Assembly: GCA_035491935.1 (NCBI GenBank)
Contig: DATJJW010000038.1
Coordinates: 1 to 10,802, forward strand
Reading direction: 5' to 3'
From: DATJJW01 sp035491935
GTDB lineage: Bacteria > Pseudomonadota > Alphaproteobacteria > ATCC43930 > CGMCC-115725
Length of the DNA stretch: 10,802 nucleotides
Of this stretch, positions 1-6,547 are shown one piece after another. The first letter of the stretch is position 1. Each line of letters begins with the position of its first letter. A model generated the notes under the pieces. That model did not search any database. It was given only the letters and a program-made list of their open reading frames with translations, and was not told the origin of the DNA. Both the position numbers and the translations under genes were made by a program.

Positions 1-451
1 TGGTCCAGTGCGGCTTGTCCTGGGGGCCCGTATCCAGGCTGAAGGCGATCGAGGGCACGTCGAGCAGCGTGCCCTCCATGGCGGCCGCGACCGTACCGGA
101 ATATGTCACGTCCTCGCCGGTGTTGACGCCGCGATTGACGCCGGACAGCACCAGATCCGGCCGCCGGTCGGCAAGCGCTTCGGCCACGGCGAACAGCACG
201 CAATCGGTCGGCGTGCCATCGACGGCGAAGCTGCGCGCGCCGACCTCGCGCACACGCAGCGGCCGATGCATGGTCAGCGAATGGCTGGCACCGCTCTGCT
301 CCAATTCCGGCGCCACAACCCAGACATCCGAACTCAGTTCCAGAGCGATCTCCTTCAGCACGGCGAGACCCGGGGCGCCAATGCCATCATCATTGGAGAT
401 GAGGATGCGCGCCTGGGCGAGATCGCCGGGCATGGAGAAAAGTGCCGTCAT
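1..451 (-). CDS. surE: 5'/3'-nucleotidase SurE (N-terminal 150 residues; cut by window edge)
   Basis: SurE is a cytoplasmic, metal-dependent phosphatase that removes phosphate from nucleoside monophosphates and is linked to stress and stationary-phase survival. The visible 150 codons hold the family landmarks: the metal-binding NDDG at residues 20-23 (Asp21, Asp22), the APELEQSGASHSLT segment at 48-60 (a metal-ligand Ser, probably Ser53), and SGVNRGVNTGEDVTYSGTV at 103-121 containing the conserved Asn106. The family is usually about 250 residues, so roughly 60% is present and the C-terminus lies beyond base 1. The chosen ATG overlaps the serS stop as ATGA, which implies translational coupling. 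A second ATG at residue 7 would bring the start closer to that of E. coli SurE, which begins almost at the NDDG strand. No frameshift is seen in the visible part. Confidence 0.95.
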   Translation of the reverse strand, partial: MTALFSMPGDLAQARILISNDDGIGAPGLAVLKEIALELSSDVWVVAPELEQSGASHSLTMHRPLRVREVGARSFAVDGTPTDCVLFAVAEALADRRPDLVLSGVNRGVNTGEDVTYSGTVAAAMEGTLLDVPSIAFSLDTGPQDKPHWT

Positions 452-1731
452 CTGATGCGCTCGAGTCCGCCCATATAGGGGATGAGCGCGTCCGGCACGC
501 GGATGCTGCCGTCTTCCTGCTGATAATTCTCCAAGACCGCCACCATGGTCCGGCCAACCGCCAGGCCGGAGCCGTTCAGCGTGTGGACGAAGCGCGTGCC
601 CTTGCCTTCCTTCGGCCGAAGCCGTGTCTTCATGCGCCGGGCCTGGAACTCGCCGCAATTGGAGCAGGAGGAGATTTCGCGATAAGTCCCCTGCCCCGGC
701 AGCCAGACCTCGATGTCGTAGGTCTTGCGCGCGCCGAAGCCCATATCGCCGGTGCACAGCAGCATGACCCGATAGGGCAGGCCCAGACGCTGCAGCACGG
801 CCTCCGCGCAATGGGTCATGCGCTCATGCTCGGCCTCGGACAGGTCCGGATGCACGACCGAAACCATCTCGACCTTGCTGAACTGGTGCTGGCGGATCAT
901 GCCGCGCGTGTCGCGGCCGGCCGCGCCCGCCTCCATGCGGAAGCATGGCGTATAGGCGGTCCAGCGCAGCGGCAGATCCTTTTCCTCGATGATCTCGTCG
1001 GCCGTGAGGTTGGTCAGCGGCACCTCGGCGGTCGGGATCAGCCAGCGGCCATCGGTGGTCTTGAACTGGTCGTCGGCGAATTTCGGCAGCTGACCGGTGC
1101 CGAACATGGTCTGGTCGTTGACCAAAGCCGGCGGCACCACCTCCGTATAGCCGAACTCGCCCGTATGCAGGTCGAGCATGAAGGCGGCCAGCGCCCGCTC
1201 AAGCCGGGCGAGCGGCCCCTTGAGCACCGTGAAGCGCGCACCGGCGAGCTTGGCCGCGCGGCCGAAATCCATGAGCGAGCCGACCCCCTGGCCCAGCCCC
1301 TCGCCCAGTTCGAAATGCTGCTTGGGCGTGAACGACAGCTTGGCCGGCTCGCCCCAGGAACGCACCAGCACATTGTCGTGCTCGTCCTTGCCCTCCGGCG
1401 TCGAGGGATCGGGCAGGTTCGGGATGGCGGCGAGCTTCGTCTCCAGCACGTCGCCCAGCTCGCGTTCGGACACTTCCAACCCGGCGACGCGATCCTTGAT
1501 CGAAGCGACCTCGGCCATCAACGCCTCGACCGGCAGCCCTTTGCCGCGCGCCATGCCGATCGCCTTGGAACGCTCGTTGCGCAGCGCCAGCAGCTCTTGC
1601 AGCTCGGTCTGCGCCGCCCGGCGCTTCGTGTCCAGATCCAGAATCTCGGCCGAAACCGGCGCCACGCCACGCCGGCTCAGGGCCTGGTCGAAGGCGGCAG
1701 CGTCGTCGCGGATCGATTTCAAATCATGCAT
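448..1731 (-). CDS. serS: Serine--tRNA ligase
   Basis: This gene encodes cytoplasmic seryl-tRNA synthetase, which charges tRNA-Ser (and tRNA-Sec where present) with serine. It is a class II synthetase of 427 residues, the normal length. The N-terminal helical hairpin that grips the long variable arm of tRNA-Ser spans about residues 1-105. The catalytic core follows: TAEVPLTN at 234-241, motif 2 around FRMEAGAAGRDTRG (264-277), the EISSCSNCGEFQARR segment at 352-366, and motif 3 LNGSGLAVGRT at 385-395. The ATG is 14 nt after the tatC stop, with only a weak purine-rich element (GAAG) before it. Its own stop overlaps the surE ATG. A long open frame on the opposite strand (442-1749) is a high-GC shadow and not a gene. 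Confidence 0.98.
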   Translation of the reverse strand: MHDLKSIRDDAAAFDQALSRRGVAPVSAEILDLDTKRRAAQTELQELLALRNERSKAIGMARGKGLPVEALMAEVASIKDRVAGLEVSERELGDVLETKLAAIPNLPDPSTPEGKDEHDNVLVRSWGEPAKLSFTPKQHFELGEGLGQGVGSLMDFGRAAKLAGARFTVLKGPLARLERALAAFMLDLHTGEFGYTEVVPPALVNDQTMFGTGQLPKFADDQFKTTDGRWLIPTAEVPLTNLTADEIIEEKDLPLRWTAYTPCFRMEAGAAGRDTRGMIRQHQFSKVEMVSVVHPDLSEAEHERMTHCAEAVLQRLGLPYRVMLLCTGDMGFGARKTYDIEVWLPGQGTYREISSCSNCGEFQARRMKTRLRPKEGKGTRFVHTLNGSGLAVGRTMVAVLENYQQEDGSIRVPDALIPYMGGLERIR

Positions 1732-1745
1732 GGGTCTTCAGAGTC

Positions 1746-2576
1746 CTAATCGGCCATCGGCTCGACATCCGAGGCAGTATCCGCCGCGCGCTTCTTCTCG
1801 ACCATACGGCAGGTATAGATCGATATCTCGTAGAGCAGGCACAGCGGCACGGCCAGGCCGCACATGCTGATGGCATCGGGCGGCGTCAGGATGGCGGCAG
1901 CGACGAAATTGATGACGACGGCATAACGCCGGTTGCGCCTGAGAAAATCCGAGGTGATGAGCCCGACCCGCGCCAGCAGGGTCAGGCCGACAGGCATCTC
2001 GAAGGCGATGCCGAAGGCGAAGATCAGGGTCAGCACCAAGGACAGATATTCGCTGACCTTGGGATCGGCCTCGATCGGCAATGAGCCTGGCATGCCGGCG
2101 GTCTGGAAACTGAGGAAGAAATGCCAGGCCTGCGGGAAGATCAGGTAGTAGACGAGCGCGCCGCCCAGGAAGAACAGGATCGGCGTCGCGATCAGATAAG
2201 GCAGGAAGGCGCTCTTCTCATTGGTGTAGAGCCCCGGCGCCACGAACAGCCAGACTTGGCTGGCGATGAGCGGGAAGGCCAGGAAGCAGGCGGCCCAGAA
2301 CGACACCTTGATCCGCGTCATGAAGGCTTCGGTGAGCGCCGTGTAGATCAGATGCGGGTTCTGGTTCGGCAGCCCTTCCATCGCCTTGGCCAATGGCCGG
2401 ACGAGGAATTCGTAGATCTCGTTGCCGTAGTAATAGGTGAAGCCCCAGCAGATGACGAGGCCGAGGAAGGCATAGATCAGGCGGCGTCGAAGCTCGATCA
2501 GATGCTCGATGAGCGGCATGCGGCCGGCTTCCATCGCCTCGCGTTCGCCATCCTTGTCGTGAGCGATTTGTTCCAT
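1746..2576 (-). CDS. tatC: Sec-independent (Tat) protein translocase subunit TatC
   Basis: TatC is the polytopic inner-membrane core of the twin-arginine translocase. It binds the RR signal peptide together with TatB and recruits TatA to move folded proteins across the membrane. The protein has 276 residues and six hydrophobic segments, at about 34-51, 88-110, 125-148, 178-200, 216-232 and 236-255. Family motifs are clear: PLIEHLIELRRRL at 21-33, where Glu28 aligns with the signal-peptide-contacting Glu15 of E. coli; the FPLIASQVWLFVAPGLYTNE loop at 101-120, where Glu120 aligns with E. coli Glu103; FGIAFEMPV at 188-196; and AAAILTPPDAIS at 226-237. The N-terminus carries about 14-20 residues more than E. 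coli TatC, so Met15 or Met20 are alternative starts. Met1 is favoured by its 11-nt spacing from the tatB stop. tatB lies immediately upstream. Confidence 0.97.
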   Translation of the reverse strand: MEQIAHDKDGEREAMEAGRMPLIEHLIELRRRLIYAFLGLVICWGFTYYYGNEIYEFLVRPLAKAMEGLPNQNPHLIYTALTEAFMTRIKVSFWAACFLAFPLIASQVWLFVAPGLYTNEKSAFLPYLIATPILFFLGGALVYYLIFPQAWHFFLSFQTAGMPGSLPIEADPKVSEYLSLVLTLIFAFGIAFEMPVGLTLLARVGLITSDFLRRNRRYAVVINFVAAAILTPPDAISMCGLAVPLCLLYEISIYTCRMVEKKRAADTASDVEPMAD

Positions 2577-2587
2577 AGGCGTCTAAC

Positions 2588-3187
2588 TCAAGGCTCGGGC
2601 GGACTGGTCACGGCGGGAGGCGGCTCGTCGCCGGACTTCGCCTTGGCAGCGCGCGGTTTGCGCGGCTTCTTCTCGGGCTTGGCGTCTTCCGATTGGGCGG
2701 CTTCGCTGTCACCCGCCTCGATCTTGGCCTTCTTGGCCTTGGCAAGCTTCTTGGCCGGCGCGGTCTCCGCAACAGGCGCCACCTCCGCCGCCGGCTTGGC
2801 TTCCGTAATCTGGGCTGGCGGCATGGATGCAGCGGCAGCCAGCTTCGGCGGCGGCTCGGACGGCACGGCCGGGCCCGGCGCCAGGATCGAGGGCGTGGGT
2901 GTGTGCTCGACCGGCGGCTCGACCGGCTGGGCGATGGCCGGATGGTCGATGTTGAGGTCGGGCAGGTCGACCTCGGCGATCGATTTGCGGAATTGCTTCT
3001 CGGCTTCCTCCAGCTCCGCCTCGCGCACCATCTGATCGATGCTGCCTTGGAACTCGCGGGCGAAGCCGCGCATGCGGCGGATGAAGATGCCGGCGGTGCG
3101 CAAGGCACGCGGCAGGTCCTTGGGTCCGATGACGACGAGCGCGACAGCGCCGATCAGCAAGATCTCGGACCAGGAGAAATTGAACAT
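2588..3187 (-). CDS. tatB: Sec-independent (Tat) protein translocase subunit TatB
   Basis: TatB is the single-span subunit that forms the Tat signal-peptide receptor with TatC. The 199-residue product starts with a short membrane helix (about 5-21), a GPKDLP hinge with Gly21-Pro22, and an amphipathic helix rich in Arg (28-46, RALRTAGIFIRRMRGFAREF). Residue 8 is Glu, as in E. coli TatB; TatA proteins usually carry a polar Gln or similar residue there. This and the length argue for TatB over TatA. Residues from about 85 to the end form a long disordered tail, rich in Pro and Ala and then Lys/Ala near 140-190, which varies freely in the family. A GGAAG element lies about 10 nt before the ATG. 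A tatA gene would normally precede it, but only 102 nt separate it from scpB. Confidence 0.95.
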   Translation of the reverse strand: MFNFSWSEILLIGAVALVVIGPKDLPRALRTAGIFIRRMRGFAREFQGSIDQMVREAELEEAEKQFRKSIAEVDLPDLNIDHPAIAQPVEPPVEHTPTPSILAPGPAVPSEPPPKLAAAASMPPAQITEAKPAAEVAPVAETAPAKKLAKAKKAKIEAGDSEAAQSEDAKPEKKPRKPRAAKAKSGDEPPPAVTSPPEP

Positions 3188-3191
3188 GACG

Positions 3192-3293
3192 CTAAGGCTT
3201 CCAAACGCGACGGCGACAACCGAAATCGCGGCGGATCATGCAGAAAGCGGCGGCGAAACGCAAACGGCTCCTGAACCTATTCCGGTACTTCAT
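3192..3293 (-). CDS. Candidate 33-residue arginine-rich ORF between scpB and tatB
   Basis: An ATG overlaps the scpB stop as ATGA and opens a 33-codon frame ending in TAG 4 nt before the tatB ATG. The product would have 10 Arg and 2 Lys among 33 residues (it begins MKYRNRFRSRLRF), two Cys and no membrane helix, so it is not a TatA. The exact end-to-end fit between the two flanking genes would allow ribosomes to pass from scpB to tatB by termination-reinitiation. That is the main argument for translation. There is no strong independent ribosome-binding site, and such a short frame can occur by chance in GC-rich DNA. It may simply be leftover sequence where tatA once lay. No homologue is recognised. 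Confidence 0.2.
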   Translation of the reverse strand: MKYRNRFRSRLRFAAAFCMIRRDFGCRRRVWKP

Positions 3294-3967
3294 GGTGCCT
3301 CCGTCTCGGCCGGCCCAGGATAAACGCCCTCATCGATATTGCTCTCGCCCAGCGAGACCGCGGGTTGCGCATCGAGCAGCCCGGCCGCGCGCAGCTCCTC
3401 CAGCCGCGGCAGATCGGTCACCGAGTCGAGGCCGAAATGCTGTAAAAAGGCATCGGTTGTGCCCCAGGTCAGCGGTCGGCCGGGCGTCTCACGCCGGCCC
3501 TTGGGCGCAATCCATCCGGCCTCGATAAGCAAGTCGAGCGTCCCTTTGCTCAGTGCCACGCCACGGATCTCCTCGATCTCGGCACGGGTCACCGGCTGGT
3601 GATAGGCCACGATGGCCAGGGTCTCGATCTGGGCACGCGACAATTTGCGCGTTTCGACCCGTTCCGCCGCCAGCTGGCCGGCAAGGTCCGGCGCGGTCCG
3701 GAAGCTCCAGCACCCAGCGACACGTGCCAGATTGATGCCGCGGAAGCGGTAGAATTGCTGCAGCTCGCCCAGGAGGACCGCCACATCCAGCCCCTCCGGC
3801 AGATATTCCTGCAACCGCGTCTCGGCCAGCGGCTCCGATGTAGCGAAGAGCAACGCCTCGACCAGGCGGAGCGCGCTCGCGCGCTCATGCTCGAAATCCC
3901 CGGCATCGACGGAGACGTCTTCGGGTGCGCCGCTCTCGCCATGGGGATCGAGGGGGGTGATGCTCAT
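3290..3967 (-). CDS. scpB: Segregation and condensation protein B
   Basis: ScpB is the winged-helix kite subunit that dimerises and binds the ScpA linker in the SMC-ScpAB condensin complex, which compacts and separates sister chromosomes at the nucleoid. The 225-residue protein has the first winged-helix domain from about residue 30 (ALRLVEALLFATSEPL) to about 100. The second begins with LSRAQIETLAIVAYHQPVTR (109-128) and ends with GRPLTWGTTDAFLQHFGL (163-180), both signatures of the family. The start at 3967 is chosen because it overlaps the scpA stop as ATGA and has AGGG 6 nt upstream. The frame stays open to 4165, but that extension lies inside scpA and has no ScpB similarity. The stop overlaps a small candidate ORF. 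Confidence 0.96.
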   Translation of the reverse strand: MSITPLDPHGESGAPEDVSVDAGDFEHERASALRLVEALLFATSEPLAETRLQEYLPEGLDVAVLLGELQQFYRFRGINLARVAGCWSFRTAPDLAGQLAAERVETRKLSRAQIETLAIVAYHQPVTRAEIEEIRGVALSKGTLDLLIEAGWIAPKGRRETPGRPLTWGTTDAFLQHFGLDSVTDLPRLEELRAAGLLDAQPAVSLGESNIDEGVYPGPAETEAP

Positions 3968-4785
3968 GTCTTGCCCTGCATCGCTGGACCAGTCGCGGCC
4001 GTGGGCGCGCGCAGGAAGATCGGCCCGAAGGCGGCATCCTGGCGCAGATCGAGCTTGCCGTCCTTGGCGAGCTCCAGGCTGGCGACGAATGTCGCCGCCA
4101 GCGCCGAACGGGCCTGCGGCCCGGATTGCCATTGCGGCGGCAGGAAATGGTGCAGCTGCCGCCACTCGACCAGTCCGCCGATAAGCCGCGACAGGCGCTG
4201 CAGGGCCTCGTCGACCGAATAGAAAGACGGTGCCTTGACCTGCAGCACCGTCACCTCGCCGCGCTGGTGATGGGCGGCATAGGCGCGTAGCAGCTCGATC
4301 AGACTCAGCGAGAAGACCGGCTTGGTGATGGTGGCGAGCCCCTCCGGCGCACCACGCGGGAAGACGTCGCGTCCCAGGATCGACCGGGCCAGGAGATCGG
4401 TGCCCGCCTGCTGCATCGCGGCCAGGCGCTGCAACCGAAACTGCAGCGCGGCAGCCAGCTCCTCGCCCGAAGGTTCGTCATCGGGCGGCGGCTCCGGCAG
4501 CAGCAGCCGGGATTTGAGATAGGCCAGCCAGGCGGCCATGACGAGATAATCGGCGGCGACGTCGAAGCGCAGGCGATGCGCATCGTGGATGAAGGCCAGA
4601 TACTGCTCGGCCAGTGCCAGGATCGAGATGTGCTTGAGGTCGACCTTCTGTTCGCGCGCCAGCGTCAGAAGCAGGCTGATCGGCCCTTCGAAGCCGTCGA
4701 GGTCAAGCACCAGTTCCGGCTCTTGATCCTCATTGGCCGCCCGGACCTTCTCGCCCAGCGCATGCTCATCGAATGCCGCGGCCAT
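3964..4785 (-). CDS. scpA: Segregation and condensation protein A
   Basis: ScpA is the kleisin subunit that bridges the SMC dimer and binds ScpB. The protein has 273 residues. After a short N-terminal stretch it carries the hallmark LDGFEGPISLLLTLAREQKVD (about 29-49). It continues with the helix around FDVAADYLVMAAWLAYLKSR (74-93), which ends in LLLPEP and an acidic linker (PPDDEPSGEE, 100-109), and a C-terminal winged helix from about 195 that would contact the SMC head. GAGG lies 7 nt before the ATG, which follows the protease stop by 9 nt. The stop overlaps scpB, the usual arrangement for these obligate partners. No defect is visible. Confidence 0.96.
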   Translation of the reverse strand: MAAAFDEHALGEKVRAANEDQEPELVLDLDGFEGPISLLLTLAREQKVDLKHISILALAEQYLAFIHDAHRLRFDVAADYLVMAAWLAYLKSRLLLPEPPPDDEPSGEELAAALQFRLQRLAAMQQAGTDLLARSILGRDVFPRGAPEGLATITKPVFSLSLIELLRAYAAHHQRGEVTVLQVKAPSFYSVDEALQRLSRLIGGLVEWRQLHHFLPPQWQSGPQARSALAATFVASLELAKDGKLDLRQDAAFGPIFLRAPTAATGPAMQGKT

Positions 4786-4794
4786 CGTCCGGCC

Positions 4795-5484
4795 TCAGCC
4801 GATGCCGACGAGATGGGCGAAGTTCTGCAGCAGCCAATTGGCCGGACGGCCGACCAGCCAGTCGAAGATGTTGAGGTTGATGCCGACGGTCTGGCCCAGC
4901 ATCGGCAGGAAGATGATCGCGACCAGGATCAGGATCACGGCCTTGGTCTCGAACTGCGCCAACGGTATCGCGAGGTTCCGGGGCAGGATCGAGACCAGCA
5001 CCCGGCCTCCGTCGAGCGGTGGGATCGGCAGCATGTTGAACACCGCCAGGATCAGGTTGATCTGCGCGGAATTGACCAGATTGTGCAGGGTCCAGCTTTG
5101 GCCGCTCACCGGCACATAGGGCATGAAATGCAAGGCCGCCAGCGACAGGATCGCCAGGATGACGTTGATGCCAGGGCCAGCCAGCGCCACCAGCACCGTG
5201 TCGCGCCGGGGATGACGCAGCGCACCGAAATTCACCGGCACCGGCTTGGCATAGCCCAAGAGGAAACCGCCGGGCGTCAGCAGGCAGATCGCCGGCAGCA
5301 GCAACGTGCCGACCGGGTCGACATGCTTCAGCGGGTTGAGCGAGACCCGGCCCATCATATACGCGGTCTTGTCACCGAGCAGCTTGGCCATATAGCCATG
5401 GGCGGCCTCATGCATGGTCACCGCGATGATGACCGGCAGGATCCAGACCGCAAATTGCGGGATGATGTGCGACAAACCGTTCAT
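4795..5484 (-). CDS. Site-2 protease family (M50) integral membrane metalloprotease
   Basis: This is an intramembrane zinc metalloprotease of the small M50 type that lacks PDZ domains. Substrates of this subgroup are mostly unknown. With the start at 5484 it has 229 residues. HEAAH (25-29) supplies two zinc-ligand His and the catalytic Glu inside the first hydrophobic segment. NMLPIPPLDGGR (150-161) supplies the Asp ligand, and YAKPVPVN (78-85) is the conserved loop. Further hydrophobic stretches at about 58-70, 96-120, 141-152 and 181-197 fit a multi-span fold. The frame is open from a TTG at 5505 inside nagZ. The ATG at 5484, one base after the nagZ stop, is preferred because it matches the usual family N-terminus and implies coupling. 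Its place between nagZ and scpA suggests co-expression only, not a shared pathway. Confidence 0.9.
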   Translation of the reverse strand: MNGLSHIIPQFAVWILPVIIAVTMHEAAHGYMAKLLGDKTAYMMGRVSLNPLKHVDPVGTLLLPAICLLTPGGFLLGYAKPVPVNFGALRHPRRDTVLVALAGPGINVILAILSLAALHFMPYVPVSGQSWTLHNLVNSAQINLILAVFNMLPIPPLDGGRVLVSILPRNLAIPLAQFETKAVILILVAIIFLPMLGQTVGINLNIFDWLVGRPANWLLQNFAHLVGIG

Positions 5485-5485
5485 T

Positions 5486-6547
5486 TCAAGCGATACCCAC
5501 TCCAAGCAGTCCGTTCAGCTCCGCCAGCAGCGCCTTGGGCTCCGCCGGCTCCGGCGTCCGGCGCATGGCGAGCGCGCGGCGCCAACGCCGCTTGGCTGCA
5601 TCCGTCATCACGCCGCAGGCCTCGACGACCGGCCGCATCTCGTTCATGTCGCCATTGCAGTGGAGCACCACGTCGCAGCCGGCGGCAATCGAACGGCGCG
5701 ACCGGCTGGCGAAATCCCCGCCCAGCGCCTTCATGCTGAGATCGTCGCTCATCAGCACATTATCGAAGCCCAGGCGTTTGCGGATGACATTGCCGATCAC
5801 GACCGGGCTCCATGTCGCGACATTATCCGCATCCCAGGCGGTATAGCGGATATGGGCGGTCATGGCGAAGGGCTGGTCGGCCAGATCGTGGAAGGGCGGC
5901 AGGTCGCTCGCCGACAGCACCGCATCCGACGCCTCGACCACCGGCAGGTCGTGATGGCTGTCGACCATCGAACGGCCATGGCCGGGGATATGCTTGATGA
6001 CCGGCAGCACGCCGCCCGCCATCAGCCCTTCCGAGACCGCACGGCCGAGCCGGGCGATCTGTTCGACCTCATGCCCCCAGGCACGGTCGCCGATCACATC
6101 ATGAGCGCCCGGTACCGGGTTGTCGAGCACCGGCGCGCAATCGACATCGATGCCAAGCGCATGCAGATCATGGGCGATCAACCGCATGGTGAGCCAGGCG
6201 GCACGGGCCGCCTTCTCGGGGTTCTGCCCATAAAGCCCGGCGATGGTCGCTGCCGGCGGCGCCTGACGCCAGATCGGCGGCTTCAGGCGCTGGACGCGTC
6301 CACCCTCCTGGTCGATCAGGATCGGCGTCGTGGGATCGTCGACGCAATCGCGCAAGGCTGCGGTCAGATCGCGGATCTGCTCGGGCCCGGTGCAGTTACG
6401 CTGGAACAGGATGAAGCCCGCCGGCCGGCTTTCGGCGAAGAAGCGGCGTTCTTCGGCTGTCAGGCTGGTGCCCGCGCAACCGAGGATCGCCGCGCGTCTG
6501 TCGCTGCCGTCAGGCCGGCTACTGCTTGACAATGAGACACCCGACAT
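5486..6547 (-). CDS. nagZ: Beta-N-acetylhexosaminidase NagZ (GH3)
   Basis: NagZ is a cytoplasmic glycoside hydrolase family 3 enzyme. It removes GlcNAc from GlcNAc-1,6-anhydroMurNAc (peptides) imported during peptidoglycan recycling, the step that yields the AmpR-inducing muropeptides in bacteria with inducible AmpC. The 353-residue product has the expected single TIM-barrel length. DQEGGRVQRL is at 79-88, KHIPGHG at 185-191 and DSHHDLP at 196-202, the flexible loop whose Asp196/His198 form the acid-base dyad. MSDDLSMKAL is at 266-275, with Asp268 the probable nucleophile. The ATG at 6547 overlaps the end of the SPOR gene by 29 nt and has no clear Shine-Dalgarno sequence. The frame is open to 6628, and a TTG five codons inside is an alternative. 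The neighbouring SPOR protein also deals with peptidoglycan glycans. Confidence 0.95.
   Translation of the reverse strand: MSGVSLSSSSRPDGSDRRAAILGCAGTSLTAEERRFFAESRPAGFILFQRNCTGPEQIRDLTAALRDCVDDPTTPILIDQEGGRVQRLKPPIWRQAPPAATIAGLYGQNPEKAARAAWLTMRLIAHDLHALGIDVDCAPVLDNPVPGAHDVIGDRAWGHEVEQIARLGRAVSEGLMAGGVLPVIKHIPGHGRSMVDSHHDLPVVEASDAVLSASDLPPFHDLADQPFAMTAHIRYTAWDADNVATWSPVVIGNVIRKRLGFDNVLMSDDLSMKALGGDFASRSRRSIAAGCDVVLHCNGDMNEMRPVVEACGVMTDAAKRRWRRALAMRRTPEPAEPKALLAELNGLLGVGIA

Noticed and set aside
442..1749. 435-codon plus-strand open frame across serS
   Set aside because: It lies antisense to a clear SerRS with all motifs. Long antisense frames are expected in GC-rich DNA, and the product has no recognisable fold (rich in His, Arg, Gln).
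3968..4165. Upstream extension of the scpB frame to 4165
   Set aside because: The extra 66 codons lie within scpA and show no ScpB similarity. The ATG at 3967, with its Shine-Dalgarno and ATGA overlap, explains the start.
4576..5739. 387-codon plus-strand frame spanning scpA, the M50 protease and nagZ
   Set aside because: It runs antisense to three well-supported genes and is very rich in Gln, Arg and Asp, with no motif.
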